Source: Ceratorhiza oryzae-sativae (taxonomy: Eukaryota; Basidiomycota; Agaricomycetes; Cantharellales; Ceratobasidiaceae). Taken from it: a DNA stretch of 64,000 nucleotides. The stretch spans positions 472,916 through 536,915 of the forward strand of contig JARWMV010000001.1 of assembly GCA_030998015.1 (NCBI GenBank), written 5' to 3'. A model generated the notes under the pieces. The model was not told where the DNA came from, did not search any database, and was given only the letters and a program-made list of their open reading frames with translations. Both the position numbers and the translations under genes were made by a program. Below, piece by piece: positions 47,930-59,213 of the stretch (its first letter is position 1; every line of letters begins with the position of its first letter).

Positions 47930-48777
47930 GTTGGGTCGTAAATTAGGTGTAAGCTTAAGAGAGATTGTCTATACGAGACGGTTTAGGGAGACAAGCGAAA
48001 GGCAGGCGCGAGGTCGTGGCTGGGAAAGAACGGATGAAGGTGGAAAGCTGTGGAATAACGCAAGCCAGGCGTACATTTAGCGCCGGGCGGTCACGTATCC
48101 CGGATAGCCGTTGATGCGGTGCCCGGTGGCTGATCCGCAATGACTCGAGGCTCAAGCGATGGTCTATTCAAGGATTTACACCGCTGGTCATTTCAAACCA
48201 TGCGTTTGCCCCAAGACCCGACCAGCTATTCGATTCAAGCACCACACGCGGATAATCTAGGCAAAGGTTGCAAAAAGCAAAAGGCTCGTGCCCGAAGGGC
48301 TCCGTGCAAGGTGAAGAATAACACAACATGAGAGTGGACGAGGCATGGTTCGAACATGCGAGTTTGACATAAACTGTGACCGGTTCACTACTCGCCCGGC
48401 TTTTTCGTGGGTCGCTCAACCTTATAATGGGCATTGAGGGATCCGACCCACGAACATGCATTCCTGCCGTAACTACAAGGCACCACCGAGCAAATACCTC
48501 AGCTCCTCCCACATTGACAGTAGCCCATCTCGTTGGTAAACCAAGCCGCTAGTTGTGCTGGCTCCATCATGAGCCATCTTAACCATAATTAGCAAAAGTG
48601 CGGCGCTTTGTCCCAGTTTGTTGTTACGCAACCAAACTTCACTGGTCAAGCCGTCAACAGCCGTGCAACAGCAGCCATGTCCTGTCTTGGATTTACAAAG
48701 GTAGTTCCTACATAAATCCCGGAGCTGGCGAGTCCCAAGTGACAAGTACCAGAAACGTCTCAGTCTTGACTTTTATA
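47930..48777. other. Intergenic with a tRNA-like relic
   Basis: Upstream side of ubc12 (-) and of the hypothetical membrane gene (+). Apart from the tRNA-like sequence at 48335-48397, nothing was recognised. Confidence 0.35.
48335..48397 (-). pseudogene. tRNA-like sequence with shortened anticodon region
   Basis: Read on the minus strand, the 63 nt form three good tRNA parts. The acceptor stem is GGGCGAG with CTCGTCC (seven pairs, one G-T). The D arm is GTGA/TCAC. The T arm is GCATG-TTCGAAC-CATGC with a canonical seven-base loop. The anticodon arm is too short (AGTTT/AAACT around five bases) and the variable loop is almost absent, so no anticodon can be assigned. Probably a decayed tRNA or a tRNA-derived element; chance assembly is less likely given the T-arm match. 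Confidence 0.4.
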
Positions 48778-49621
48778 ATGGGCAATCGGACTTTCAGCTG
48801 CACAAATGCCGACGAAGTTTTGCTCAACCATACTCAGCTCGAACAAGAGGAACAAAGCAGGGCGCTTATAAGGTTGCCTCCCCCCATGGAGAGCTCGCTA
48901 CATTTGGTTTGCAACAAACCGATCGCGCCTTTGCACGAGTCGAGTCTTGCCCACTCCAACGAACGCCCACAACATCACGCTGGTTTGACCAGGCCTTCGA
49001 GTGGTTCAAAAGAAAGACTAAATTTGCACCAAACCGCCAAAAAGCTGAATGCTCGGCGAATCGTATGGTTTCCTCAAGAACCTAGCAGGGAGGTAGTATC
49101 GCTCCAGCTCAGTTGGTGGGGCTATCGAGTGTGCGTCCATCCATCATATATGCGCGACACCTGATGCTTAGCATAACCCTACAACTTAGATTCTTCCCTG
49201 CTCGCATTTTGAAGCCCATGAAGGATCAACAACTCAAGAAGAGGGCCGACTTGGTGAACATGCAGATATCGTTGTTCATTCAAATTTTACTCTACTTTGT
49301 TCTCCCCACTTGGATCAGATGGACTATATCGACGTTGAGCAAGTCAGCGGTTCCAAAAATGAGTGAGTCCCGACTGTATGCTAGACTACTGCTTCGATTG
49401 TCTTAAGAGTTATTTTAGATCAATACGTCTTTAACTTCTGGGACCGAATGATTGCATTCGATCGCGGAGAAGGTGTTGTGTTGAGTGCGCTGTGGATTTC
49501 ACCGTTCATTTATTTCCCAGAGACTTGGGTGGCCAAACGCTTAGAACCTGGGAATGTCCCTGGGAAGGAGGTGAGGGCAAGAACTAGGGAAGGCAAAGGG
49601 TATATTACGAGCGCCAATTGA
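48778..49621 (+). CDS. Hypothetical membrane protein
   Basis: The ATG at 48778 opens MGNRTFSCTNADEVLLNHTQ. The first 130 residues are polar with LEQEEQSRALIRLPPPMESS and KPIAPLHESSLAHSNERPQH. The second half, in exons near 49180-49358 and 49420-49621, carries hydrophobic stretches (MQISLFIQILLYFVLPTWIR and VVLSALWISPFIYFPETWVA) separated by NQYVFNFWDRMIAFDRGEG. It ends GKGYITSAN, stop 49619-49621. The intron near 49362-49419 has a good donor (gtgagtcc) and acceptor (ttttag); the junction near 49127-49180 does not keep phase and is unresolved. I do not recognise a family. Two or three membrane spans are suggested. Confidence 0.45.
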
Positions 49622-49867
49622 ACAATTAATTTCTTTGGATCAACTCCCAATTATAAACATCAAACCCACTGAAACGAGCTATAGTGACTCTTGTTGTTCA
49701 ACCATGTTATTTATTGGGCTGAATAATGCCCATTCGTCACGCAATGTGCAAGATGTCTGGTACTTGGGGAGTATAGAGGAAGAGGCGACCATAAGGTGAA
49801 CTCATATATTGTAAACCAAGACGATTCATAATTGTACTTAATTACTAAGTCGACTCCGGCATACTAA

Positions 49868-49964
49868 GGCTTGAGTACACCACTTGAAAGCACGATGAAG
49901 GATGTGCTTGATCAGTTCATGGCGCTACAGAGGGTATTGGGTGTTGAGGAAATGTATAACACTC
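49868..49964 (+). pseudogene. 3' stump of a duplicated SDR reductase gene
   Basis: About 90 nt closely resembling the last exon of the reductase gene at 51621-52924: both contain cttgaaagcac, gatgtg and the ending ggtgt(t/g)gag. It can be read as STMKDVLDQFMALQRVLGVE, against STLKDVF and QLEKELGVE of the intact copy. No upstream exons were found. It is a relic of an older tandem copy whose body has been lost. Confidence 0.6.
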
Positions 49965-49984
49965 GCTGCGGTTAGCGTGTAGAA

Positions 49985-50026
49985 ACGGTGAAATTTAATG
50001 CGCGCTGAACGGTTAAATCTCACCGT
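49985..50026. repeat. Imperfect inverted repeat
   Basis: The arms acggtgaaatttaa and ttaaatctcaccgt are complementary at 13 of 14 positions around a 14-nt loop. It lies just upstream of the retrotransposon relic. It may be a terminal or insertion scar, or chance. Confidence 0.4.
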
Positions 50027-50256
50027 TAGGGGTCAAATATCTCTCGAGTAGAGGTCTGCATACGAAATTATACACTGATGCCTTTTCGAGCGCTTCAACC
50101 TCATGATAAATCTAGACCTTATTGATAGCATGATCTTCAACAAAACGTAAATGATACTACATAGAGACTGCACCGCACAAATTGCGTAATCGCATAGCCC
50201 AGTTTCAGCACCACGAGCCATCGGAAGCCTCGGGCACGCATGAAGGAGGATCGCGT

Positions 50257-50893
50257 GCTTCAAACGTACGATAACCTGGGCCAAGTTTATGTCCAGAGAA
50301 CGAGCCGTTCGCAATTGGAGTCGCACTTGGCAATCAGGCCACCACTCCGCACGCGTTACGAGCTCACTCTCAGGTCCCCCGATACTTCGTTTACACCCGT
50401 TCCATAATTCATTCGATGGCACGCGCCGCACGCACTCCCGGTTAATCCAACTCATACTTAGACACGCGTTCTGCAGCGAGTGTTACGGTCGGTTCGAAGT
50501 ACCAGAGGATTCCGGCTGCCCGTGCGAACGGGTGGAGTTGCAAACACTATGGCACGTCGTGCCGGGGTGCTCTCTGCACTCTGTAGCTCGGATGAAACTG
50601 AGGAGGGCGACCAAACACTTCCGGCGCCATGACTTTTAAGCATTGATCCGGGCCTTACAACCATGGCCAATTTTCTCTCTGCATCTTCCACTTTTTCTAA
50701 GTGATTTTCTGTCTGTACGCGCCTGGCGCGCGGTCCGTACATCCCAATTCGTAGCCTCACGCCCCGCTTTTTCCTACTGGTAACTGTTTATAGTTCCATG
50801 CTCTGCCTTTCTATACGTGCTTTGACTTTGTTCATGTAAGCGTTTCCATTTCTATACAATAGAACGGATATAACCAAAAAAAAAAAAAAAGGA
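50257..50893 (+). mobile_element. 5'-truncated non-LTR (LINE) retrotransposon relic
   Basis: The plus-strand frame from about 50289 encodes the C-terminal part of a non-LTR reverse transcriptase polyprotein. It reads TWAKFMSRERAVRNW, then RLHPFHNSFDGTRR, SRLIQLILRHAF, a Cys-rich finger-like part (CPCERVELQTLWHVVPGCSL) and MANFLSASSTFSK, the usual end of such proteins, with the stop at about 50701-50703. The final piece is in another frame, so the copy is frameshifted. An untranslated 3' region is followed by a run of about 15 adenines at 50875-50890, typical of a LINE A-tail. The 5' part, including the reverse transcriptase core, is missing. Confidence 0.65.
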
Positions 50894-51620
50894 GGATCAC
50901 TTGCGGCCAGTCTGCTCCTTCCACCAGCCCACCAGCGTCATTTTTTTTATCACTCCTACTCCCACATATAGGTAGAACCATGCCGTATGGTAGCTGTATG
51001 ACTCGCGGCTTCTTTCACCTCTCCCTTTGCCTCACTTCGGGCCACACGGTGATCCTGCTTGTTCAGCAGGAGAGAAAGGCCTGCATTTAGGTTTCTCAGC
51101 AATTTCTCACGCGTTTCTCCCATACTGGGAGCATCACCTTGAGTCAGAATGCCACGCATGACGGAAGTAGAAGCCAAATCATATTGATTTTCTAAGCGGA
51201 ATCTAGCGACTGCGTGTCCGAGATTATGCGTGTACCCTGGTTCTCACTCGAGACGGCGGCGGGGGAGGGGTAGCAGGCGCGATTCTAAACCCAATTAACA
51301 AATGCGGCCGAGGACATAATTCCATCGGGGCTCATCTGTATTTAGTTTATAGCATTTGCCCAGGACCCTCCCCGGGAGTACCCTGTCTTTGGTACATATC
51401 AAAGCTTGTAAGCGATTTGGGCCGACGATCCTCAAACTCTCATGGATGCTTCATGTTGGCCGCGCAAGCTAGTGGAGGTGTACTGGAATCGTGGAGTCAT
51501 CTGGCCGAAAGCCGGACAATGCAGGGTGATCAGGGGGGTGTTTTGCGGTGACAAATGGTGTATTCTTAGGCTATATAATGCACTTCTACCATTGTTGCAG
51601 CTTCCTTGCTGAACTCTAGA

Positions 51621-52924
51621 ATGTTGCGGCATATTCTTCTTACTGGTGGCAACGGCTTTATTGCTATTCATGTTATCGACCTCTTTCTGAAGCACGGATA
51701 TAAAATCACCACTACTGTGCGCTCTGAAAGCAAAACCACACATCTGCGTAAAAGGTTCACTACGGCTGCGAACGAGGGCCGACTTCAATTCGCAATAGTC
51801 AAGGATATTACTGCAACAGGAGCATTCGACGAAGTAATCCAAAACAACCAGTTTGATGTAGTCTTGCATATAAGCAGCCCCGTGGTGTTCGACGTGTAAG
51901 TGGTTGCTATAACTATATGCAGGCTGTTGTGCGATTATTGATTAAATTTAAGGACTGATATCACAAACGACATCTTGATGCCTGCAATCAAAGGCACGAC
52001 AGGGCTGCTTCATTCAATTAAAGCACACGGTTCAAGCGTGAAGCGAGCCGTTATAACCTCTTCGTTCGCCGCAATCATAGACGTATCGAAGGGTGACCGC
52101 CCAGGATATGCATATTCTGAAAACGACTGGAATCCAGTGAGAATATACGCGAACCAGGTGTATCTACCTAAAATCCTAATTTTCTCATAGATGACAGAGG
52201 AGGATGCCCAAGAATCCCCAGCATCAGGATATGTGGCCTCTAAGAAATTGGCCGAAAAGGCAGCCTGGTGCTTCCTTGAAAGCGAGAAACCGGACTTCGA
52301 TCTTGTCACGCTTTGCCCCCCGATGGTATGTTAAACCCAGTACCTGCGATTTTATCTAGCCACTGAATATTCCTGTATAAAGGTCTACGGACCTGCTCTT
52401 CAGGAGGTGACAGGCATCAACCAGCTGAATTACTCCAGTGAAGGGCTCTACGCCATTTTCTCAGGAAAGGACAAAGAGCTTCAACAGCCCTTTATAAAAA
52501 TATGGGTAGACGTTCGAGACCTTGCTAAAGCTCAGCTTGCGGCTGTCGTAAGTTTATCCCATCAAAGCAATATTAACCGGAGCTAAGCCGACTTTTCAGG
52601 AAAATCCCGACGCTGGAAACAACCGGTTCTTTATTTCCGAAGGCCCTTTCAATGTCGCACAAGTATCCGATTTCATTTGGGAAACCTACCCGGAACGCGC
52701 TCGGGCGAAAGAGATACCTAAAAGTGATACTATTTTGCTCCGCGCATAACCCTCTGCTAATTGTTTACAGGCGAGCCCAAACACCGAATCCCCGAAGGGA
52801 CTTACTATTCGGACAACAGCAAATCGAAGAGGATCTTAGGGATCGAGTACACTCCACTTGAAAGCACATTGAAAGATGTGTTTATCGTTTCATACAGCTA
52901 GAGAAGGAATTAGGTGTGGAGTGA
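51621..52924 (+). CDS. NAD(P)-dependent extended SDR reductase (dihydroflavonol/methylglyoxal-reductase type)
   Basis: Cytosolic Rossmann-fold oxidoreductase of the Gre2/dihydroflavonol-4-reductase group, likely reducing aldehydes or ketones. The ATG at 51621 gives MLRHILLTGGNGFIAIHVID with the cofactor motif TGGNGFI. Further landmarks are FDVVLHISSPVVFDV, KRAVITSSFAAIIDV (catalytic Ser region), SGYVASKKLAEKAAW (YxxxK, near 52228), LCPPMVYGPALQ, WVDVRDLAKAQLAAV and RILGIEYTPLEST. It ends with LEKELGVE, stop 52922-52924. Six introns resolve in phase. Near 52884 one A seems missing: the literal frame stops after DVFIVSYS, while the shifted frame gives RFIQLEKELGVE. A 3' stump of a paralogue lies at 49868-49964. 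Confidence 0.85.
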
Positions 52925-54451
52925 ATGCGGAATATTTACTGTGGTTAGTGTGGGCGAGGGCTCCATATGCGGCGCGCCACACAATCTCCAAGATAAAATG
53001 CAACCAAAATGGTATTTGCTCCTGCTCGTTTTATACAACTGTAAAGTAGAAAATTACGCGGATCCTTTTGACGAGAAGACCAGAGCTTCGATACCACGAC
53101 AAGATCTTAAACTTCATGCTCGATGTAGTCAAAACCGAGACATAATTCGTTCATGTATGCAGAGACCTGTCATTACCGTACTCGGTATGTAAGGAGATAC
53201 CCCTCCGTAGTACGTCTATATAGTATCACAAGTTGAGCTGTTTCACCTGAGTCGGTTTACATAGAGGCAATACAAAAAGAGAATACTGCATGTGCAGTAG
53301 ATGAAACATGCTTGATCCCTGCCCGTGGTTGCTGGATATGACTATAATGAAATTTGATGCTGAGCGAATTCCTGATATCCTATTGCGATGCGACTAAGCA
53401 CGAACTGGTAAATCAACGCGCTGACACTCGTGTGATTGATAGGATTCGCCGAAATAGTAGTATTAATCTACCCACAGCGCGGCTAAACAGTATAGTGGGC
53501 TGAAGCTGCCTGCCTTCCAAGGTGCCCAAGTCTCGAGACGTCAAATAAATTAAAGAAAATACCGATTTTTTTCTCTTCGCGACTCGCCTGGTACATACAA
53601 TTTGTTCCCTCATTCATGCTACCTTCTGGGGACCGAGGGGCGATTCAGACTTTGGAAAGCCTAGTGATACCGAGCATTGGCAGGCCGAACAGTCGCAGAG
53701 GGAATACACAACTAAAATTGAGCCATTAGCGTTGTACATGGTGAAATTTGAGACTCTGCGATCTCATTCGATAATGAAGGAGTGGTCTTTGGCACATCCT
53801 GGCTCGTATCTTTAGCTTCCGCACTGGGGGGTTGGAATAACGCTACTTAAGCCCGAAAACACCCTCTAACCGAGATTAATGAGAAAGAAGAAAGTTAGGG
53901 GTAGATCCAATTGACGCCATGGTTGTACTCGAATAATGTATTATTCAATCTATCTGTACAGTTTATGCTGGGACGGTGACTGTTTCCCTGTGTACGCTAT
54001 GGATACTTTATGGTTTGCGCACGTCTGCTTTGCGTTCGACTCGTGCCCCTAAAAGTTTGAGATATTAACACTATGAAATATGAATACCAATCGCCATTTG
54101 GTAACGGGCGCACATCTAGACTCGAGGTGTGACGACAGTGGCGGACACAAACAACAAACCAAATCAAAATCAAAACACGAGCGCTTTTGCGACAAAAAGT
54201 CAATAAGGGATTTCCCAAAAATATTCCGAAACATCCATATATCAGACGAATGGTTTGTTGTAACAATTTGCTGGAGAAGTTGCAAGCAGGCCGTACCGGA
54301 ATCATTGAGCTAAGCGCCTTTGCCAAGAATCACTATTTTGATTTGACTTCTCAATTGAAATTGGCCAGAGAGTTCAATGACGTCATGTGGTAGAGACATA
54401 AGATCCCAACCATGTTTGTTGTCAGACCAGAAACTCCCCCTTCCTGCTATT
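52925..54451. other. Intergenic
   Basis: About 1.5 kb between two plus-strand genes. There are only short open frames and no recognisable product or repeat. The promoter of the PhoD-like gene is expected in the right part. Confidence 0.4.
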
Positions 54452-57400
54452 ATGGCCGAACCTGGCGTCCCTCTTTCCACCCAGTCGTCCGTCTCTTCGT
54501 TTGAGCAGCACCAAGAACTTGCCGACCAACTGGCCAAAGATGCGCCCCAGCCGGACCGCGCTCAGCCTGTGGCCCATACCAACGAGGGCAAAGACATCGA
54601 GCAAGTCGTCGATCCAGAACGAGCCGCAGAAAACACCGGCCAGGGCGAGAACGGAAACGGATGGCCGTTGTTGTGCGGCCCAATGCTCAAGTACTGGCGG
54701 TTGAGCGACGAGAATAAGAGGTGGCATGGAAGCGTCATGATCGTCCTCCGTGCACCCGACGAGGAGTCTGCCAAACACCCGGACGAGCCAAGAATATCTG
54801 TCGACGCACCAGACTCGAACACGAGACCCGTTCATTTGTTTACGGAACGCGATCGGGTGTATTGGCGATTCGATATGGATTTCCCTCTGGGGAACGATGA
54901 GCGAAAAGTAAAATACTCGGTTGAGCTACCTCACCATCAAGGAGATAGAATCGAGCGGAGCTTCTGGGTACCGAAGATCGGGCAAACATTTAGGATCATG
55001 TTCCATAGGTTCGCATATCATCAGCGAATTCACATCATCCTACTGATGTCTGCGGCTAGTTGCAATGGATTTGTTCCTGGAGCAGAGAAACAAGTCAACG
55101 GACTTGCGTTATGGAACGACGTACTACGGCGTGAGGATCGGTCCTACATTGTCCACTTTGGCTGGTGCTAATTCGTCTCATAGTTCATGAAAAGTCTCCT
55201 TTGCACGTAATGATTGGCGGCGGAGACCAAATATATTCAGATGGCATAATGGAACCACACGCTCCGCTTCACCCGTGGGGACAGGAGCTTTCTCCTCGAA
55301 AACGAGCGAAGGTACCTTTCCCGCTTGAACTCAGGTTTGCTATCTCCACTTTACTCAACACCGCTGGTATTCACATCGGCTTCAGGGACAAAGTAGATGA
55401 CTGGTATTTCCAACACCACTGTGACTGGTTCAACGCAAGCCCGTTCCGCGAGGCAAACTCTCAAATCCCTCAGCTTAACATCTGGGGTACGTCATAGTCT
55501 TGGGCTTTGATTACGAACCTCTCATAATCTATGCCGTACAGATGACCATGACATCATTGGTAAGTTGCCAGGGATTGACGTGCATCCAGAAATGTCTAAA
55601 TACAGCCACTTTATAGATGGGTTTGGAACATACAAAGACGCCTGGCAGCGTGCCCCAGTATTCATGGGCATTGGTGAGATAGCATGGAAGTAGTATGTAT
55701 TGATATACCTCTGCCTTGGCTCGCCTGATTCAACGCACTTTAGCATGTCGCTCTTTCAACATCACCTCCCACCTTCTACAACCACTCCAGGACTCACCTA
55801 TGACCCCGATAGTTTCCATCCAGTTACTTCGACTGCACATAAACCGGCACCCGTAGGGAGCAAGAAGCATAATCTACATATGCCAAAGACTCAAACAGAT
55901 AGGGAGAAAGAGGCGAGCAGCAAGGGAGAGAACGCAAGTCAAGCAAACGGAAATGGTGTAGCAAACGGAAACGGCGTGGCGAACGGGAAGTCAAACGGAA
56001 CTGCCAACGGAAAGCACCAAGCAGAGGAAGAGGAGCTCGACCCTTCTTACATTCGTCACCCTCAACAAGGTCCATATATACAACATCGTGGCTTGAGTAT
56101 CTGTACCTCACTTGGGGATGGTCTGTTGTTTTATGGACTCGACTGCCGGTGAGTTCGTAGCTTGTAACTACTAGACAAAGTTCAACATACGCCTTGCGTA
56201 GAACGGACCGGACACGGGAACGAATCTGCTACGCCAACACGTATCAAGCCATGTTTGATCGCCTTGAGAAGGAACTTGTTCCAGGCAAGACAAAGCATCT
56301 GCTCCTTTTGCTGGGTGTTCCGATCGGTAAGCCCCGCCTGCCTTTTTGCGGCAACCCTAAGCATGGCTGAAATGTAAATATTTTGCAGCCTATCCGCAGC
56401 TCGTTTGGGCCGAGATGCTGATGACGAGCCGACTGATGGGTCCGCTACGGCTGTTAAACAAGATGTTTGGTCTTTTATCAGGCCTTTTCAACGAGTGAGC
56501 TTCTTTACTGTGGTTTCGGTCCTTGGTTTAACCTACTTTCGGGTTGCAGTTTCGACGGAAAGGCCGAATTATTGGATGGTATGTTCGTATCGTTCATATG
56601 CGGCTCGGCTCGCTGAGACTATCCGGGTGTAGATCTCGAGGACCACTGGGCAGCTGCGGTCCACAAATCCGAGCGCAATCACTTCATTCAACGACTCCAA
56701 ACACTCAGTTATTCCAAGCAAGTCCGCATTACGATCCTGAGCGGAGACGTTCATCTTGCGGCTATTGGGCGGTTCTTTAGTAAAGCCAAACTGAATGTCC
56801 CGCAGGAGAAAGATCACCGATACATTGTCAATATTGTGAGTGCTCGAGTTTGGTATGAATGCGAAGGCTTTGCTTATATATCGTATGTGGGTGTCTAGAT
56901 TAGCTCGGCTATCACAAATGCTCCACCGCCGGATGGTAACATGTTCAGCCAATAGTTCCGTATTTGATAACTTATTTACTTTTCCAGCTGTCGCCGACGT
57001 ATTGAACACCCGAAATAAGCTTCACCGTCTAGATCACCACACACACGAAAACTTGAGTGCGCATATATTCCATCATACTTACGGGCTGAGATGCTGAACG
57101 CCATGTCTAGTGAACATCTTCGAAGAAGGGGTTGACGGTTCCAGGCGCCTTGTGAATAAAACTACCTACCCGGCCCGGAATTATTGCGTTATCACCCGAG
57201 CCGACCCAGACGCTGGACCCGACGCGGTCTCAGCCGAGGAGGTCGGCGACAATCCTGCGCAACAAGAATCTAACGAAGGTGAAAAGGCCAAGGTTTCCCT
57301 CCTGGGCAAAGTAATGCGCAGCGGAGGCAAAGGAGACCCTCAGGCGGGTGTAGAAAAGGGCGAGATCTCGGGTGGGACGGGTACGATTGCGAAAGAGGTC

Positions 57401-57562
57401 AAGGGTGCACAAGTTGGACACGATGCCTCCGCTTTGGCGCCTGCGACGGGCACTAAAGCTCATGATGCGTTGAATATTTCGTTGCGTCTAGAGGTGGACA
57501 AGAAGAGTGAGGAAGGAAAGACCAAGGCTTACGGGTTCTCGATCCCGAGGCTTGAGCGGTAG
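54452..57562 (+). CDS. PhoD-like phosphatase-domain protein
   Basis: Large intracellular metallophosphatase-like protein of the PhoD superfamily. The chosen start is ATG 54452 (attATGGCCG, MAEPGVPLSTQSSVSSFEQ); an upstream in-frame ATG at 54377 is less likely. The domain order is a beta-rich N-terminal part (CGPMLKYWRLSDENKRWHG), then metal-site motifs HVMIGGGDQIYSDG (55206), WDDHDIIDGFG (near 55540-55620) and ITILSGDVHLAAIG (near 56730). They are separated by a low-complexity insert of repeated NGNGVANG-type units (near 55945-56010). A C-terminal extension (RRLVNKTTYPARNY, then Gly/Ala/Lys-rich) ends RLER at 57562. No signal peptide is seen, so it is unlike secreted bacterial PhoD. All introns examined resolve in phase. 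The substrate is unknown. Confidence 0.82.
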
Positions 57563-59213
57563 AGTGAATTGTGGCAGCCTAGCCAAATGCCCGGTGCAGA
57601 TAGGAGAATACATATTTATGGGTGATTGACGTAATGTTCTCAGCTAGTAATGGTAACCTTGTGGGTTTCGCAATGCGCGTGAGTGCAGTGCTGGTCAAAC
57701 GACATACGAATCAAGCCGGGCGCCCCCAACCTGAGAGGACGGGTGGGGCACAATCTGGTGGTCGGCGACGCCATGCCACGCACAGGTGGCCGCCAAATGC
57801 AGTTGGCGGTGATTAGCTGAGTAATATCCTCATTGTCAGCGTGACTAACTATTGCCGCGGGGTAGGTTCGTCAGACCGACCTAGCTGGTCGTCTTCATTC
57901 ATATGCTGATACAGTCATGTGCCAGACTCAATCAGCATGCTAGCATCTTGAGGAATCCGTACCGCAGCAGTACCAGTAGCGATGAAGGCAGCCTGCACAA
58001 CGTTAGCGGTTTTGCTTGTTCAAAATCATCGGCCGCTAGTCATATGACGAGCGGTATTACAGCATATGATACTCTTAGTTGATGATAATGCCCAAGAAAA
58101 TAACCCCTTTTCAGCTTCGAGTGCACTCAGGGATATAAACGCGCCTCTTTGGGATTCTCCGTGTCTTTGGGCGTCTTTCCGCGGTCGCTGCATGCACACA
58201 GCAAAGAATAACCCGAATAGAGTGTATTGCGTGTCATTGCTCCACCCTTGGTCCTTGCATCGCTCTATACAAAGGTTCTTGAGTTCACGTCTAGATGTGT
58301 AGATTTTATACCCAGCTACTGACAGTAAGGAAGCGCATGCACAGTAATATTTTCAGCATGCTGTGTTCTTTTCGTAGATCTGGCCTTGGCGAGTTCTGCG
58401 GTCTGTGGCTTGTGCAGAACTGAGACGTGACCGCGAGTGAAAATGCGATGATTCTCCCTTGCACCACCGATCCGATTGGCCAAAACCTCTCCATGTGATC
58501 TACTGGTGCAGGCAGTGTCCATCACGATTTAAACACCCATAGCTCCCAGAGGTTATATGCATTATTATTATCAATAAAATAAAATGTGTTCTGTTTCTCA
58601 TCAAATGCTGGGATGGGCTAAAGGGTTATCCCTGTGCATTCTGAAGGCAGTGTGAGGAAAATCGAGGCTAGGAAGGGGCAAACAAAATTAGATGATGTAT
58701 GGACGCGTAATGCATTGCAATCCTGCGCGGAAAAAATTGAACCGGACCATCGATTGCCATGCATGTGCTATCTGGCTCTATCTTTCCGTATTTGTCAGTC
58801 GACGAGCTGGCGATCCCCGAGCCCGGTCTCTACTGCTGGATGCGGCTGACTGGCCAAAGCTAATGTTGGTGCTCCTCATAGCCGCCAAAGAAGACAAACG
58901 AAGTCAATGAGTGTCCAAACCAAATGTCTTTCGCATCATCGATACTGACGCTTTGACTGCCATGCCATGGTACTAACCGCCCCTGATCGGCCTATATCAT
59001 ATTTACAGACGCTCACACTGACTCAGATAGCCGATTCATTTACGCAGGGCACTGCCTCATGAGGCTGCGTTGTGCTCTAGTGCTCGGGTCGTGAAGTTAA
59101 TCTCCTGAACCCCCCCCCCTCCCCTCCCCCCCTCCTCTGCTTTGATATTAGTATGAGTAGCTGAGTCTGGAGGAATCACAATCGCCCCTGACACTTATCA
59201 ACCCATACTCGCA
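57563..59213. other. Intergenic with a pyrimidine tract
   Basis: About 1.65 kb upstream of the kinase gene. A C/T-only tract of about 30 nt (59108-59137) sits some 80 bp before the start codon and could be a promoter element. No gene was recognised. Confidence 0.4.

Noticed and set aside
59108..59137. C/T tract as a telomere-like or assembly-gap artefact
   Set aside because: Pyrimidine tracts near fungal promoters are common; no repeat unit and no sign of a gap.
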